Assembly (NCBI RefSeq): GCF_003346775.1
Contig: NZ_CP031220.1
Location: 1 to 64,000 of the forward strand
Direction: 5' to 3'
Origin: Malaciobacter mytili LMG 24559
GTDB taxonomy: Bacteria; Campylobacterota; Campylobacteria; Campylobacterales; Arcobacteraceae
Length of the DNA: 64,000 bases
Below are positions 17,454 to 26,422 of this stretch, in pieces (the first letter of the stretch is position 1; every line of letters starts with the position of its first letter). A program made the position numbers and the translations under genes. The notes beneath the pieces are model-generated. The model saw only the letters and a list, made by a program, of their open reading frames with translations, had not been told where the DNA came from and made no database searches.

Positions 17454-19271
17454 ATGAAAGAATTAAAGATAAATCAAAAATTGTTATGTATTAAAGTAGA
17501 AGAGAACTCACCTTTCGAAATTGATAGAATTTATCCAATTACTAAAATTATTAATGAAAATAAAATTGAATTGGCAAATAAAGTATGTTCTCACTATTCT
17601 AATTCAGAAATTTTTGAGTATTTCAAAGTTTTAGAAATAGAAGATATTAAGGATATTAATAACAAAGCATTAAAAATTAAAGAAGCTTTTGAAGCACAAA
17701 AAGAAATAGATGACAATTTATCTACAGATAGTGATTTCACTTCAGATAATATCTTACTTGAACAAGCAATAGAATTTTTAATTGAAGATGATACTTCTTT
17801 AATTGAAGAAGAATTAAGATTTATAGTAGATACATTAGATATTACAATGGTTGAAGTTTGTAGTTGTTGCAAAACAATTATACTACCTGATGATGAGTGC
17901 TATATGGATTCTAAAAATAATAATGTACCGTTATGTGATAGTTGCTCTGTATATAATGAAGAAACTGACCTTTATGAAAGAGTATTAAGTGAAAAAATCT
18001 TAATAGAAAATACAAATTGTGAATTTTCTAATAGTTTACGAAGAGATAAAAAAGAATTTTTTTTAATGAACTTAAATAAGTATCTTTATTCAAATAAACA
18101 CAATAACATTTTAACTTTTAATGAAAGTGATTTAGATGGATTCTTAGAAGAAGAGCAAATGCCATTTAAAATATGCGATAATTGTAAAAAGATTGAAGAG
18201 AATGTCAACTCTTATGATTTTAGTAATTATTCATTTAGTGATTATAATTTGTATGATGCTGAAGAATATTATAAAATAGATACATTATCAAGGCAAAATG
18301 TTATTTGTCAAGATTGCTATGATTTATACTCTAAAGTTAAATATTTAAGTTTAGAAGAACTTACAAATAGATTTAATGAAAACAAAATGTTTTATAGAGT
18401 AGGGGAAACAGTTATTATTAAAAAGAATAAAGATAATAAAAATCATGTAAGAAAAATTATTGCTATTGACGAAAAAAATCATACTTATACTTTAGAAGGA
18501 AATTTAGTCATTGAATATAATTTACTACATTGTCCTCTTAATGAAGCAATTGTAAGAGAATACAATGAATTCTTAATAGACAAAGATGATATTGATATTG
18601 ATGAAGTTGATGAGTACATACAATATAATTGGGAAGGTTTTCCTGAAATTGAATATGCCTTTGAAAAGTTTGGGTATAGAAATGAATTTATTGAATACCT
18701 AAAATCAAAAAAATTATTAACTATTGGATTATATTTAGAAGACAATGGTTTGGATGAAATTAATATTGTACGAAATAGTATAATTGAGACAATTTTTTGT
18801 ATGAATGAAGAAACACAAAAAATTCCATCTTATGATGAATTATATAATACAGATATTTTAGATGAAAGTTGGATTCTTAGTGAAGACTATGAAAATTACA
18901 CATTGGCATCTATTTTGAGTATCATTAATGATAGGGTTTATTCATTCTATGATACATTAAAGCAGCTAAATGAGTATAAAAAAAGCTTATTATATTCTTA
19001 TAAAGAAATACCTGAGCACTTTACTTCTAAAGAACTTATATCTAAAATAAAAGAAGTTAATGATACTTGTAAAATTAAGATTACTAATGTACTGGATACT
19101 GAGAATATTGTTTCTATAAATATATCATTTGACAATAAAGTAAATTTAAGTACATTTGAAATGCACTTAAAAGTTAAAATGGATAAAGAATTTAATAGAA
19201 TTGATAATCTTATTACTGCAATAAGACAAGCAATAAAATATAATGTTGTAGAACTTTGTCTTCATAACTAA
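17454..19271 (+). CDS. Large acidic protein with two zinc-binding clusters
   Basis: 605 aa, not recognised. Two cysteine clusters suggest zinc sites: C136/C138/C139 with C161/C164 (CSCC ... CDSC), and C241/C244 with C285/C288 (CDNC ... CQDC). The rest is strongly acidic, with a DDIDIDEVDEYIQYNWEG stretch near 375-395. N-terminal 60 residues look beta-rich. Cytoplasmic. Acidic character plus zinc ribbons could indicate a nucleic-acid or protein adaptor; that is inference only. Confidence 0.65.
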   Translation: MKELKINQKLLCIKVEENSPFEIDRIYPITKIINENKIELANKVCSHYSNSEIFEYFKVLEIEDIKDINNKALKIKEAFEAQKEIDDNLSTDSDFTSDNILLEQAIEFLIEDDTSLIEEELRFIVDTLDITMVEVCSCCKTIILPDDECYMDSKNNNVPLCDSCSVYNEETDLYERVLSEKILIENTNCEFSNSLRRDKKEFFLMNLNKYLYSNKHNNILTFNESDLDGFLEEEQMPFKICDNCKKIEENVNSYDFSNYSFSDYNLYDAEEYYKIDTLSRQNVICQDCYDLYSKVKYLSLEELTNRFNENKMFYRVGETVIIKKNKDNKNHVRKIIAIDEKNHTYTLEGNLVIEYNLLHCPLNEAIVREYNEFLIDKDDIDIDEVDEYIQYNWEGFPEIEYAFEKFGYRNEFIEYLKSKKLLTIGLYLEDNGLDEINIVRNSIIETIFCMNEETQKIPSYDELYNTDILDESWILSEDYENYTLASILSIINDRVYSFYDTLKQLNEYKKSLLYSYKEIPEHFTSKELISKIKEVNDTCKIKITNVLDTENIVSINISFDNKVNLSTFEMHLKVKMDKEFNRIDNLITAIRQAIKYNVVELCLHN

Positions 19272-19290
19272 GATTTGATTGTTCATTTGT

Positions 19291-19378
19291 TTTACCCTTC
19301 TATACGGGGTTGTAAATATTCCCGTATAGATATTGGGAATATTGATTTTTTTTAAAATTAATTACTGAGGTAAAAAAG
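19291..19378 (+). promoter_or_regulatory. Leader L10
   Basis: P2 is TCTATACGGG / CCCGTATAGA, 10 perfect base pairs. The following GGGAATATTGA-T8 is terminator-like rather than a clear P3. SD is GAGGT. Sequence of P2 is unrelated to other leaders though its place is the same. Confidence 0.55.
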
Positions 19379-19672
19379 ATGAATACTGTATATATTGTTT
19401 ATATTTTACTGACCATTACTTTTCTTTATATAACTCCACTATGGAATATTATTATTGACAAAATAGAAAATAATTCTACTGTTATTAGTATTTTAACAAT
19501 AGTTGGAGATTCTTTATATATGATTGGTGGGGGAATAGTTGCTTCTGATGCATTTACTAATGGATTAAAATTATGGATTTTAATTAATAATAGTGGTATA
19601 ATCCTTATCATATTAGGAGCAATAATGAGAGAGTATTTTAAAAAAATAAACTCTTTTAATGATAAAAAGTAA
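19379..19672 (+). CDS. Membrane protein, GDxLYMxGG family
   Basis: 97 aa with three hydrophobic segments (about 3-25, 37-58, 68-86). Paralogue of the 88-aa protein at 39720: both share GDSLYMIGGGIV or GDVLYMVGGSIV in the second segment, then IILG.IMREYFKK or IVIGSYLKRE. Both are followed at once by a tiny membrane peptide. Function unknown; the paired layout suggests a two-component membrane unit. Confidence 0.65.
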   Translation: MNTVYIVYILLTITFLYITPLWNIIIDKIENNSTVISILTIVGDSLYMIGGGIVASDAFTNGLKLWILINNSGIILIILGAIMREYFKKINSFNDKK

Positions 19673-19684
19673 AAAGGGAAATGT

Positions 19685-19762
19685 ATGGAACTACTAATTG
19701 CAATAGGTTTATTTGGTGCATTAGTTGGTTATAGCTTATATAAAAGAAAAAAGTACAAATAA
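19685..19762 (+). CDS. 25-aa membrane peptide
   Basis: MELLIAIGLFGALVGYSLYK then a basic tail. ATG at 19685 has AAAGGGAA upstream; the ATG at 19681 is in another frame. One hydrophobic helix with a positive C-terminus, a form typical of small membrane regulators and of type I toxins. Twelve bases after the larger membrane protein. Its counterpart at 39988 occupies the same position after the paralogue. Confidence 0.5.
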   Translation: MELLIAIGLFGALVGYSLYKRKKYK

Positions 19763-19807
19763 GTTGCTTTAAAGTTTAGACTACAAAAATTATAAAGGAA
19801 AAAAATA

Positions 19808-20107
19808 ATGATAAAGTTATTAGAAGATGGAGATTGGAAACTAATTTCTAGGGAAAAACTTGAAAATGAATTATATTTAAAAAATAGGGCATTGGTTAAA
19901 GATGAGGTATCAAATAAGATAATCAGAATTATTATAGATTATGATAATGACTTACACTATTATATTTATGATAGTTCAATAAAAATCAATTATCAAAAAG
20001 ATGCAATAAGTGAAAATTGTGAAGATAATTATTTGATTAATGACATGATAGAAGATTTACCTTTAGATTCTCTTGATAGAGTATTTAAAGCTGCTATGGA
20101 GTCATAA
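19808..20107 (+). CDS. Hypothetical acidic protein
   Basis: 99 aa, SD AAAGGAAA 7 nt before ATG. Acidic, no membrane segment. IIDYDNDLHYYIYDSS suggests a beta region. Its stop abuts the next start. Not recognised. Confidence 0.55.
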   Translation: MIKLLEDGDWKLISREKLENELYLKNRALVKDEVSNKIIRIIIDYDNDLHYYIYDSSIKINYQKDAISENCEDNYLINDMIEDLPLDSLDRVFKAAMES

Positions 20108-20497
20108 ATGAAAATTTCATCTAATATTAATGAAGTATTTTTTGAGGAAGAAAATAGAGTTATCGTATGTCCTTTAACAAAAGAGATTATTGCAGACAAT
20201 TCATTAACAGTTTATGAAGGAGATAAAGAGAGCTCTTTAATAGGATATATAGATGGCGAAGTTTATTTAATTTTTAATAGGGAGTTCAAGAGAGAACTAC
20301 AAGAAAATGGTATCTTTGGTGAACATGAAGAAACGCTAAAGCTTGCAGAAAAGAAATATGTTGTAATAGAGTTCGAAGATGATACATATTGCCCAACATT
20401 TTTTTTAGAAGATAAAGAGGGAAAGATTGCAGATTTAATTAAAAAATATGCAACAGTTGATGAATTCATCAAAAAAGAAATGACAGAAAAATCTTAG
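20108..20497 (+). CDS. Hypothetical acidic protein
   Basis: 129 aa, starts one base after the previous stop; GGAG of GGAGTCATAA serves as SD. Acidic; VCPLTKEIIADNSLTVYEG and EFEDDTYCPTFFLEDKEG are the most structured-looking parts. Not recognised. Confidence 0.55.
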   Translation: MKISSNINEVFFEEENRVIVCPLTKEIIADNSLTVYEGDKESSLIGYIDGEVYLIFNREFKRELQENGIFGEHEETLKLAEKKYVVIEFEDDTYCPTFFLEDKEGKIADLIKKYATVDEFIKKEMTEKS

Positions 20498-20663
20498 TTC
20501 TTCTATTACAGTAATTAAAACACAACAATAAAGTGAGACTTTTACTTAAAAGGATATGTAATATCTAAAAATAACTATAGAAGAGTTATATAGGTATAAT
20601 TTTTTACTTTCCAATAGTATATAAATTAAATATTCTAATATTTACTAAAAATGTAAATAAAAA
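20498..20663. other. Short gene-free AT-rich gap
   Basis: No gene, promoter match or hairpin that I can support; contains AAAAGGATATG directly followed by a stop codon, perhaps the scar of a lost small gene. Leader L11 starts immediately after. Confidence 0.4.
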
Positions 20664-20745
20664 AGTCGCTTATTAAAGCTAACCCACAAGGGAATATTCT
20701 TATCCCTTGTGGATAAATATATTCCTTTTAATATAAAGGAAAACA
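20664..20745 (+). promoter_or_regulatory. Leader L11
   Basis: P1: GCTT / AAGC. P2: CCACAAGGGA / TCCCTTGTGG, 10 perfect pairs. P3: GGATA / TATTCC. Arm TTCCTT complements SD AAGGAA exactly. GUUGC is GUCGC here. Confidence 0.75.
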
Positions 20746-21354
20746 ATGATTAGTACATACAAAAACCACAAAAACCTCCTGAAAATATTGTACCCAAAAG
20801 GTGAATGTGAAGAAACAAATAAAGCTTGCTATATTGAATACTGGGAAAGGTTTAAGAAACATCAAAAACTAAACTTAGTATTCAATAGCTTAATTGAGGA
20901 CTATATGACTTTTGAAGGTTACAGTCACATTGAAGAAGTTCCTGTAATTTATTATGAAATACCTAATGTAATTTATGAATTTGCAGCAAATAACTTTAGT
21001 GAAGAAAATTTAGAAGAGATTTCTTTTTATACAGGAGAATATGAAGGTATAAAATTTATTCAATATAAGGGTTGGGATTTTATAAACAGTCTATTTATTG
21101 AGAGAGTACTAAAAAATATTCGTAGTAAAAATGAAACATCATTTATAGTTCATACTTCACCACTTTTTATTGGCTCTGAGTCTGATTATGCAACTGTTGT
21201 TGAAATTGAAACAATTGACTTTTTTAAGATACCTGCATTTGAATGTTTCAAAATTAATGACACATTATGGGGGATTAAAGAGTCTCAAGAAAAAACATTC
21301 TCAAAATACAGTTGTGAATACGATATGAGAAGTTACGGTACACATTGGATGTAA
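20746..21354 (+). CDS. Hypothetical protein
   Basis: 202 aa, soluble, aromatic-rich (YYEIPNVIYEFAANNF, YKGWDFINSLFIERVL). No recognised motif. Leads a two-gene group ended by repeat copy 2. Confidence 0.6.
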   Translation: MISTYKNHKNLLKILYPKGECEETNKACYIEYWERFKKHQKLNLVFNSLIEDYMTFEGYSHIEEVPVIYYEIPNVIYEFAANNFSEENLEEISFYTGEYEGIKFIQYKGWDFINSLFIERVLKNIRSKNETSFIVHTSPLFIGSESDYATVVEIETIDFFKIPAFECFKINDTLWGIKESQEKTFSKYSCEYDMRSYGTHWM

Positions 21355-21376
21355 AAAATAAATAAAAAGGCAAAAA

Positions 21377-21745
21377 ATGATTAGTTTTATAGATATAGAA
21401 GATGGATTAAAGAAAATAAAAGAAATTTATTTTACTAATTCTAAAGAAGTCGAAGATAAATTTGCAGATTATTTAGTGGAAAATATTAATATGTATTTTG
21501 ATACTAAACAAATGAAAATTGCAACAATAATGCAAGTAATTCAAAAATTTAGAAGTTGGATACATGAGAAAGAAGAATTAGAAACTCTAGAATATAAAGA
21601 AACTTTTAATAACTTAAAGAATGAAGAATATAATTTTATTGATGGTTCGCCTGTTCCATATGGTACAAGAATTGGTGTTAAAAGAAAAGATTTTATAAAT
21701 AATATAAATTATCTAGAATTAGATAATGGAATATTATATGCATAA
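21377..21745 (+). CDS. Hypothetical protein
   Basis: 122 aa, helical N-terminal two thirds, ends IDGSPVPYGTRIGVKRKDFINNINYLELDNGILYA. Its stop codon is a single base before repeat copy 2, so the repeat may have replaced the original downstream sequence. Not recognised. Confidence 0.6.
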   Translation: MISFIDIEDGLKKIKEIYFTNSKEVEDKFADYLVENINMYFDTKQMKIATIMQVIQKFRSWIHEKEELETLEYKETFNNLKNEEYNFIDGSPVPYGTRIGVKRKDFINNINYLELDNGILYA

Positions 21746-21968
21746 GTACTGTCCCAAAATGGGACAGTAAATAAGGGAGAGAATTAAAACGATAAGTTTT
21801 TCCTTGAAAGAGGTTTTTTTTATATATATAAACAGACTAAAAAACAGACAAAGAACAATAAATATAATACTCAAATCTCAAAAGAAACACTAAGTAACAT
21901 TTAACAAATAATTAGCTATATTAATAGTATTCATTTTTTGAATTATCTATAATAATAATAGATATAAG

Positions 21969-22144
21969 TTTGTTGCGAGAGCAATAAGCTGTGCCAAAAA
22001 GGCAAATGGAGTAGAGATACATCCAAAAGGGCAAAAGTTTGTAAACTATAAGATAGAAGTCTTGTAGCCCAGGTGAGAAACCAAAAGAAGTTTGCGAAGG
22101 TATAGTCTATAATCTAAATAATTAGATTGTAGAGTGTTTCAGAG
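21969..22144 (+). ncRNA. Candidate structured RNA, copy 2
   Basis: Identical in sequence to copy 1 through the helices listed there, as far as I can read. Confidence 0.6.
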
Positions 22145-22145
22145 T

Positions 22146-22249
22146 AGTTGCTCAAAAGAGCTAACCCGTAAAGGGATACAAAAGATTGTATTCCTTACGG
22201 GATACTACTATTTGTATCCTTTTAGTTTTTAACTTATAAAAGGATAAAA
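22146..22249 (+). promoter_or_regulatory. Leader L7 in repeat copy 2
   Basis: Same P1, P2, P3 and 9-bp arm-to-SD complementarity as in copy 1, placed before the 204-aa gene. Confidence 0.8.
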
Positions 22250-22864
22250 ATGAGTGCAAATCTTAAAATTAATCAAGATATGTCTTCAAAGAACTATGAA
22301 ATTGTTGAAATAAATCAACATAGACTTACAGTTTTTGAAATGTTCGAAAATAGGAATTCTGCCAATACATATATTGAAAACTTAAATAGTAAATCATCAA
22401 TACAAAAATTAATTAAAGAAAAAAAATATAATCTTTGGATTGGTGGTATATGTTTAGATTGTAAAAATCTAAGTTTTCGTGAAATGTATAAGCTCTCAAA
22501 ACAATATGAACAAGATGATTATGATGTACTAATTTTAAATGATAATAATCATCTAATCAATAAAGAAGTGATTACTTTAAATTTAACAAATTTAGAAGTT
22601 TATCTATATGTAAACTTTTATGTACAGAAGAAATCTAAATTAAAAGATTTAAAACCTATTATAAAAGATGGTATTGTTACAGCAAAATTTAATTTAATCA
22701 ATAATCAAATTTTCTATAATATAGAGAATACAAAGAATTTTAGAACAGAATTGAAAGCTTTAAAAATAGGTAGCGTCAAATTTGATTTAACATTAAATAA
22801 ATTGAAAGAAGATGATTTAGCTATATTAAGAAGCATGATTATAAAAGGAGAATTACATGTGTAA
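22250..22864 (+). CDS. Hypothetical protein with MSAN start
   Basis: 204 aa. N-terminal four residues come from repeat copy 2. WIGGICLDCKNLSFREMYKL holds a C-x-x-C pair. C-terminal third looks beta-rich. It overlaps the methyltransferase gene by 8 bp with GGAG as internal SD, so the two proteins are made together and may cooperate. Not recognised. Confidence 0.6.
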   Translation: MSANLKINQDMSSKNYEIVEINQHRLTVFEMFENRNSANTYIENLNSKSSIQKLIKEKKYNLWIGGICLDCKNLSFREMYKLSKQYEQDDYDVLILNDNNHLINKEVITLNLTNLEVYLYVNFYVQKKSKLKDLKPIIKDGIVTAKFNLINNQIFYNIENTKNFRTELKALKIGSVKFDLTLNKLKEDDLAILRSMIIKGELHV

Positions 22865-24257
22865 TATTCCTAATATAATTACAAAACAGTTAAAATTACA
22901 ACCTTCGCAAAATGGCAAAAAATTAGTTATTTCAACAAATTGGTTACCTTTATTTGGCTTCGAGTATGGAGTTAAAATTGTTGAAGAATTAATAGGTCCT
23001 GGTAAAGGTTTATTAATAAGACTTGCAAATGAAAATGATAGTAAAATTAAAAAAGTTTATCAAAGAGAGTATAAAACAAGGAAAAATAATCCTTTAGAAA
23101 CTTTACTTGATATAAGAAGTCAAAAGTTAATAAATCAAGCCTTCCCTGAAGAAACAAAAAATGTCCATATTACTTTTAAAAAAGGATTAATTGAAATTAA
23201 ACCTATTGCAAATAAAGTATATGGTGTTATTCAAAAGTTTAAGAAATTAAAAAATCCTCTAACTGCTACTCTTGCTTGTAGTTCTGGTATTGATGGTTTT
23301 TCACTACAAGAGAATAAATTTCAAATAGATACATTAATTGAGTATAGACCTCATGAAAAAAGAGATAAAAAAGATTTAAGTGAAACTGGAGCATTAAATG
23401 CTTTAGACAATTTAAATATAAATACTTTAATAAATGAAGATATTATGACTTTAGACCTTGATAGAATAGAAAAATTAACAAATATTAGTAAAAACACACT
23501 TTATCATGTATCGTTACAATGTGATGATTTTTCGAATGTTAAAGCTTCTTCTTTAAAAAATAAATCATTAGATGAAGGAAGTTCAACATTAGATATGGTA
23601 TTTGATGCATTAACTTTTGCTAATAAATTTTTACCTCCAACAATATTAATAGAAAATGTAAAAGGATTTAAGAATTCAGATGCAGGAAAAATTCTTGTGT
23701 CAAGATTAAAAAGATTAGGTTATGAAATAAAACATGAAATATTTGATAGTAGAGATTTTGGTGGACTTACATCAAGAGTTAGATACTATTTAATAGCTAC
23801 ATTGTTGCCATTTGATTATAATTTGCCAAAAGTAACTTTTAGAAATACTAATGAAATTTGGGATACATATATTGAACCTTATATTGTATCAGGTGAAGCA
23901 AGAGAAGTAACATTTAGTAAATCTTTACAGGATGGATTAAAGACAAATAGAATTAGACTTATTAAAAGAGATTCTTTATATAGTCCTACTTTTCTAAAAT
24001 CACAAGATAGAATGGCTAAAGATTCAGTGGTTATACAAGATGAGAAAAGAGAAAATAAACTTTTTTTTCCTTCAAATGAAATGATGGCTAGATTAATGTC
24101 TATACCAAATGAATTTACTTTTAAAACTTGTAGCAAAACTATAGAGTCAGAAATAATAGGGCAATCAATTGATTATTTACTTCATAATGTTCTCATAAAA
24201 TCAATTAAAGATTATTTACTTTTTGCACATGCAAAATTAAATAATAGATTATTTTAA
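22857..24257 (+). CDS. Divergent C5-cytosine methyltransferase 2
   Basis: 466 aa. Motif IV has SLQCDDFS with C222, so the proline before the catalytic cysteine is replaced by glutamine (Q221). Motif VI ILIENVKGF (E266-V268) is canonical, motif VIII GGLTSRVRYYLIA and motif X EIIGQSIDYLLHN are present. Motif I is degenerate (LACSSGIDGF). The N-terminal 140 residues match the extra domain of the methyltransferases at 15351 and 41131 (PLETLLDIRSQKLI, VHITFKKGLIEIKPI). Ends LNNRLF. Catalytic activity is uncertain; it may depend on the co-translated 204-aa protein. Confidence 0.78.
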   Translation: MCNIPNIITKQLKLQPSQNGKKLVISTNWLPLFGFEYGVKIVEELIGPGKGLLIRLANENDSKIKKVYQREYKTRKNNPLETLLDIRSQKLINQAFPEETKNVHITFKKGLIEIKPIANKVYGVIQKFKKLKNPLTATLACSSGIDGFSLQENKFQIDTLIEYRPHEKRDKKDLSETGALNALDNLNINTLINEDIMTLDLDRIEKLTNISKNTLYHVSLQCDDFSNVKASSLKNKSLDEGSSTLDMVFDALTFANKFLPPTILIENVKGFKNSDAGKILVSRLKRLGYEIKHEIFDSRDFGGLTSRVRYYLIATLLPFDYNLPKVTFRNTNEIWDTYIEPYIVSGEAREVTFSKSLQDGLKTNRIRLIKRDSLYSPTFLKSQDRMAKDSVVIQDEKRENKLFFPSNEMMARLMSIPNEFTFKTCSKTIESEIIGQSIDYLLHNVLIKSIKDYLLFAHAKLNNRLF

Positions 24258-24269
24258 AGAAGGGTTAAA

Positions 24270-24827
24270 ATGGAAAAAGAAACAAATATAACATTACAAG
24301 TGGATGTTATTCAAAATAATGGAATAAGTATTAAAGTAGATTGGTCCAAAAAGAATTTAAGTACAAATTCACTATTGAGAATGGAAAATGCTTTTATTGA
24401 TGAAAATAATCAAATAAAGTTAGATTCCTCTTTAATAAGAATATTAGAAGAATTTTACTTTATCGAACCAAACTGTATTTTAGATTGTTTACTTAATAGT
24501 AAATCATATAATATAAAACCTATTGATGGATGGAATGAAAAGTGTAAAAATTTTAGTAATTGGAATTATCGTATATTCTTAGCAAATACAAGAAATAATT
24601 TACTATTAAAATTAAAAAATCCAAATTCTATGAAAAATCTTTCAGATTTAATAGACTTTATGGATAATAAATATAATTTTAAAGATTGGATTATCCATCA
24701 TAGAGTAGAGTTTAATGATTATGTGATTTTAAATGAAAAAGATGATATTTACAATGGTAGAGGATATTCAAAAAAAGAAGCCATAAAAAATATTATTCCA
24801 AATTCAAGAATAGTAAAAGTTCTGTGA
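24270..24827 (+). CDS. Hypothetical protein
   Basis: 185 aa, soluble. FIEPNCILDCLLNSKSYNIKPIDGW and MDNKYNFKDWIIHH are its more distinctive parts. SD AAGGG 7 nt upstream of ATG; 12 bp after the methyltransferase. Not recognised. Confidence 0.55.
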   Translation: MEKETNITLQVDVIQNNGISIKVDWSKKNLSTNSLLRMENAFIDENNQIKLDSSLIRILEEFYFIEPNCILDCLLNSKSYNIKPIDGWNEKCKNFSNWNYRIFLANTRNNLLLKLKNPNSMKNLSDLIDFMDNKYNFKDWIIHHRVEFNDYVILNEKDDIYNGRGYSKKEAIKNIIPNSRIVKVL

Positions 24828-24865
24828 ATTAATGAAAAAATAGAACTAAGAAAAATTAAGTAACT

Positions 24866-24964
24866 TGTTGCAAAAAAATGCTAACCCACTAGGGATAAAA
24901 ACTATCCCTATTAAAGGGAAGTGTTTATCCTTTAATTAATGAAAAATTATTATAAAGGTAAAAA
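24866..24964 (+). promoter_or_regulatory. Leader L12
   Basis: P1: GCA / TGC, then TAACCC. P2: TAGGGATA / TATCCCTA. P3: GGGA / TCC; alternatively the first GGGATA can pair with the last TATCC. Arm CCTTTA complements TAAAGG of the SD. Confidence 0.68.
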
Positions 24965-26413
24965 ATGCAATTAAATAAAGAATTAAAAAAATATTATCAA
25001 CCAAATGTTGAAGACTTTTCAGAATTAGGTTATGAAACTTGTAATATATGGCTTTCTAAAAAAGTTTTACGTAATGAGTTAAATAACAATGGTTATAATA
25101 ATATTGAAATAAAAGAATTTGAATCTGAAAAAATAGATTTTAATCCGATAATCATTGATACAGATGATTATGAATTCTCAAAAGAAGATGGAATCTTTTA
25201 TATTAAAAGAGTTTCATTGCTTAAAAATATTATAACTGAAAATGCTCAATTAATAATATCAAATCCATTAACATTATTAGAATTCTTATTTGGTAAAGAG
25301 AATGTTTCTTTTGATAATAAAGTTAATAAAGGGAAAATCTTTGATAAAGATATGCTAATTGTTAAACATAGTTATATTATTAAATATGAAGAAAATGAGT
25401 TTATTCTTGAAATTATAAATTATAAGTCAATTGAATTGTATATGAGAGAAGATTTAAAAAAATTGCTATATGTAGATATTAAACCAAACTTTCATAAATT
25501 CATTTTTCCAGATAATAAAAAAGAGTATATAGTGAATATTTGTCAAGATTTATACGAAAAATACTTTAATCAAGTACATGCAGCAATTGCATATTCAGAA
25601 GGGAAAAATAAGGATTTTATTCAATTTACAAATGATAATACTTATGGACTTTGCTTAGAAGGTTATAAGCTTGAATTTTGTTGGAATGAATGCATTGAAA
25701 AGTTAATAGAAATAGATAATAAAAGATATAAAGTATTTGGACAAATTAATGAAGAAGATATTTTTTATTATTATGTAGATTGTAAATTTATAAAAAATAT
25801 TTTTTTTAACAAACTTGCATCAATTGGTATTTTAATTACAAAAGAGAGTAAAACTAGTTTTGTAATTGATACAAAAGAAATAAAAAGAGATTCAGCTTGG
25901 AGAGAAACAGGTATAAATAATTCTTTAGTTAAAAAAATTGGCAACAGTCTATTTATTAAAGAAAATAATACATCTGTGGAAAACAAGTTGATTTACTTAC
26001 CTAAAAATTCAGAAATGGAGTTTTTAAATAAATTAAATGAAATGTATGATCTTAATTTAGAGGTAACTGATTTTGAGAATGATGTAAAAACTTTTGAGAA
26101 AAAAATATTATTAAACTTAAAAGAGGGTAATGATGATGAATATGGTGTAAGTTACATAATATCAAATCTTATTACAGATAAAACTTTAAAAAGAATAATA
26201 GAGATTACTGACAAAATCTATAATTATGAACAATATCATAATATTTCATTAGATGATTATGAAAATGATATATTTGAATTTTTTCAAGTTCAACTTAAAG
26301 AAATTATAGATGAACCAATTAATACAAGTTCTTGGTATGAAATTTTTGAAAAAGTACTTAAATACTTTAAGATCAAATTTTATAATGTAGAACAAAAAAC
26401 ATTAATTATATAA
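24965..26413 (+). CDS. Hypothetical protein
   Basis: 482 aa, soluble, not recognised. Rich in I, N, K, E and aromatic residues; no motif, zinc cluster or membrane segment. Acidic C-terminal third (DDYENDIFEFFQVQLKEIIDEP). Start has AAAGGTA 5 nt upstream. First of a two-gene unit. Confidence 0.6.
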   Translation: MQLNKELKKYYQPNVEDFSELGYETCNIWLSKKVLRNELNNNGYNNIEIKEFESEKIDFNPIIIDTDDYEFSKEDGIFYIKRVSLLKNIITENAQLIISNPLTLLEFLFGKENVSFDNKVNKGKIFDKDMLIVKHSYIIKYEENEFILEIINYKSIELYMREDLKKLLYVDIKPNFHKFIFPDNKKEYIVNICQDLYEKYFNQVHAAIAYSEGKNKDFIQFTNDNTYGLCLEGYKLEFCWNECIEKLIEIDNKRYKVFGQINEEDIFYYYVDCKFIKNIFFNKLASIGILITKESKTSFVIDTKEIKRDSAWRETGINNSLVKKIGNSLFIKENNTSVENKLIYLPKNSEMEFLNKLNEMYDLNLEVTDFENDVKTFEKKILLNLKEGNDDEYGVSYIISNLITDKTLKRIIEITDKIYNYEQYHNISLDDYENDIFEFFQVQLKEIIDEPINTSSWYEIFEKVLKYFKIKFYNVEQKTLII

Positions 26414-26422
26414 GGATATAAA

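Larger units (their letters stand above)
21747..22261 (+). repeat. 515-bp cassette repeat, copy 2
   Basis: Same content as copy 1, differing at a few positions (for example AAGTAACATTT where others have AAGTAATATTT). Supplies terminator, TATAAT, structured RNA, leader and MSAN codons to the gene at 22250. Begins one base after the upstream stop codon. Confidence 0.95.
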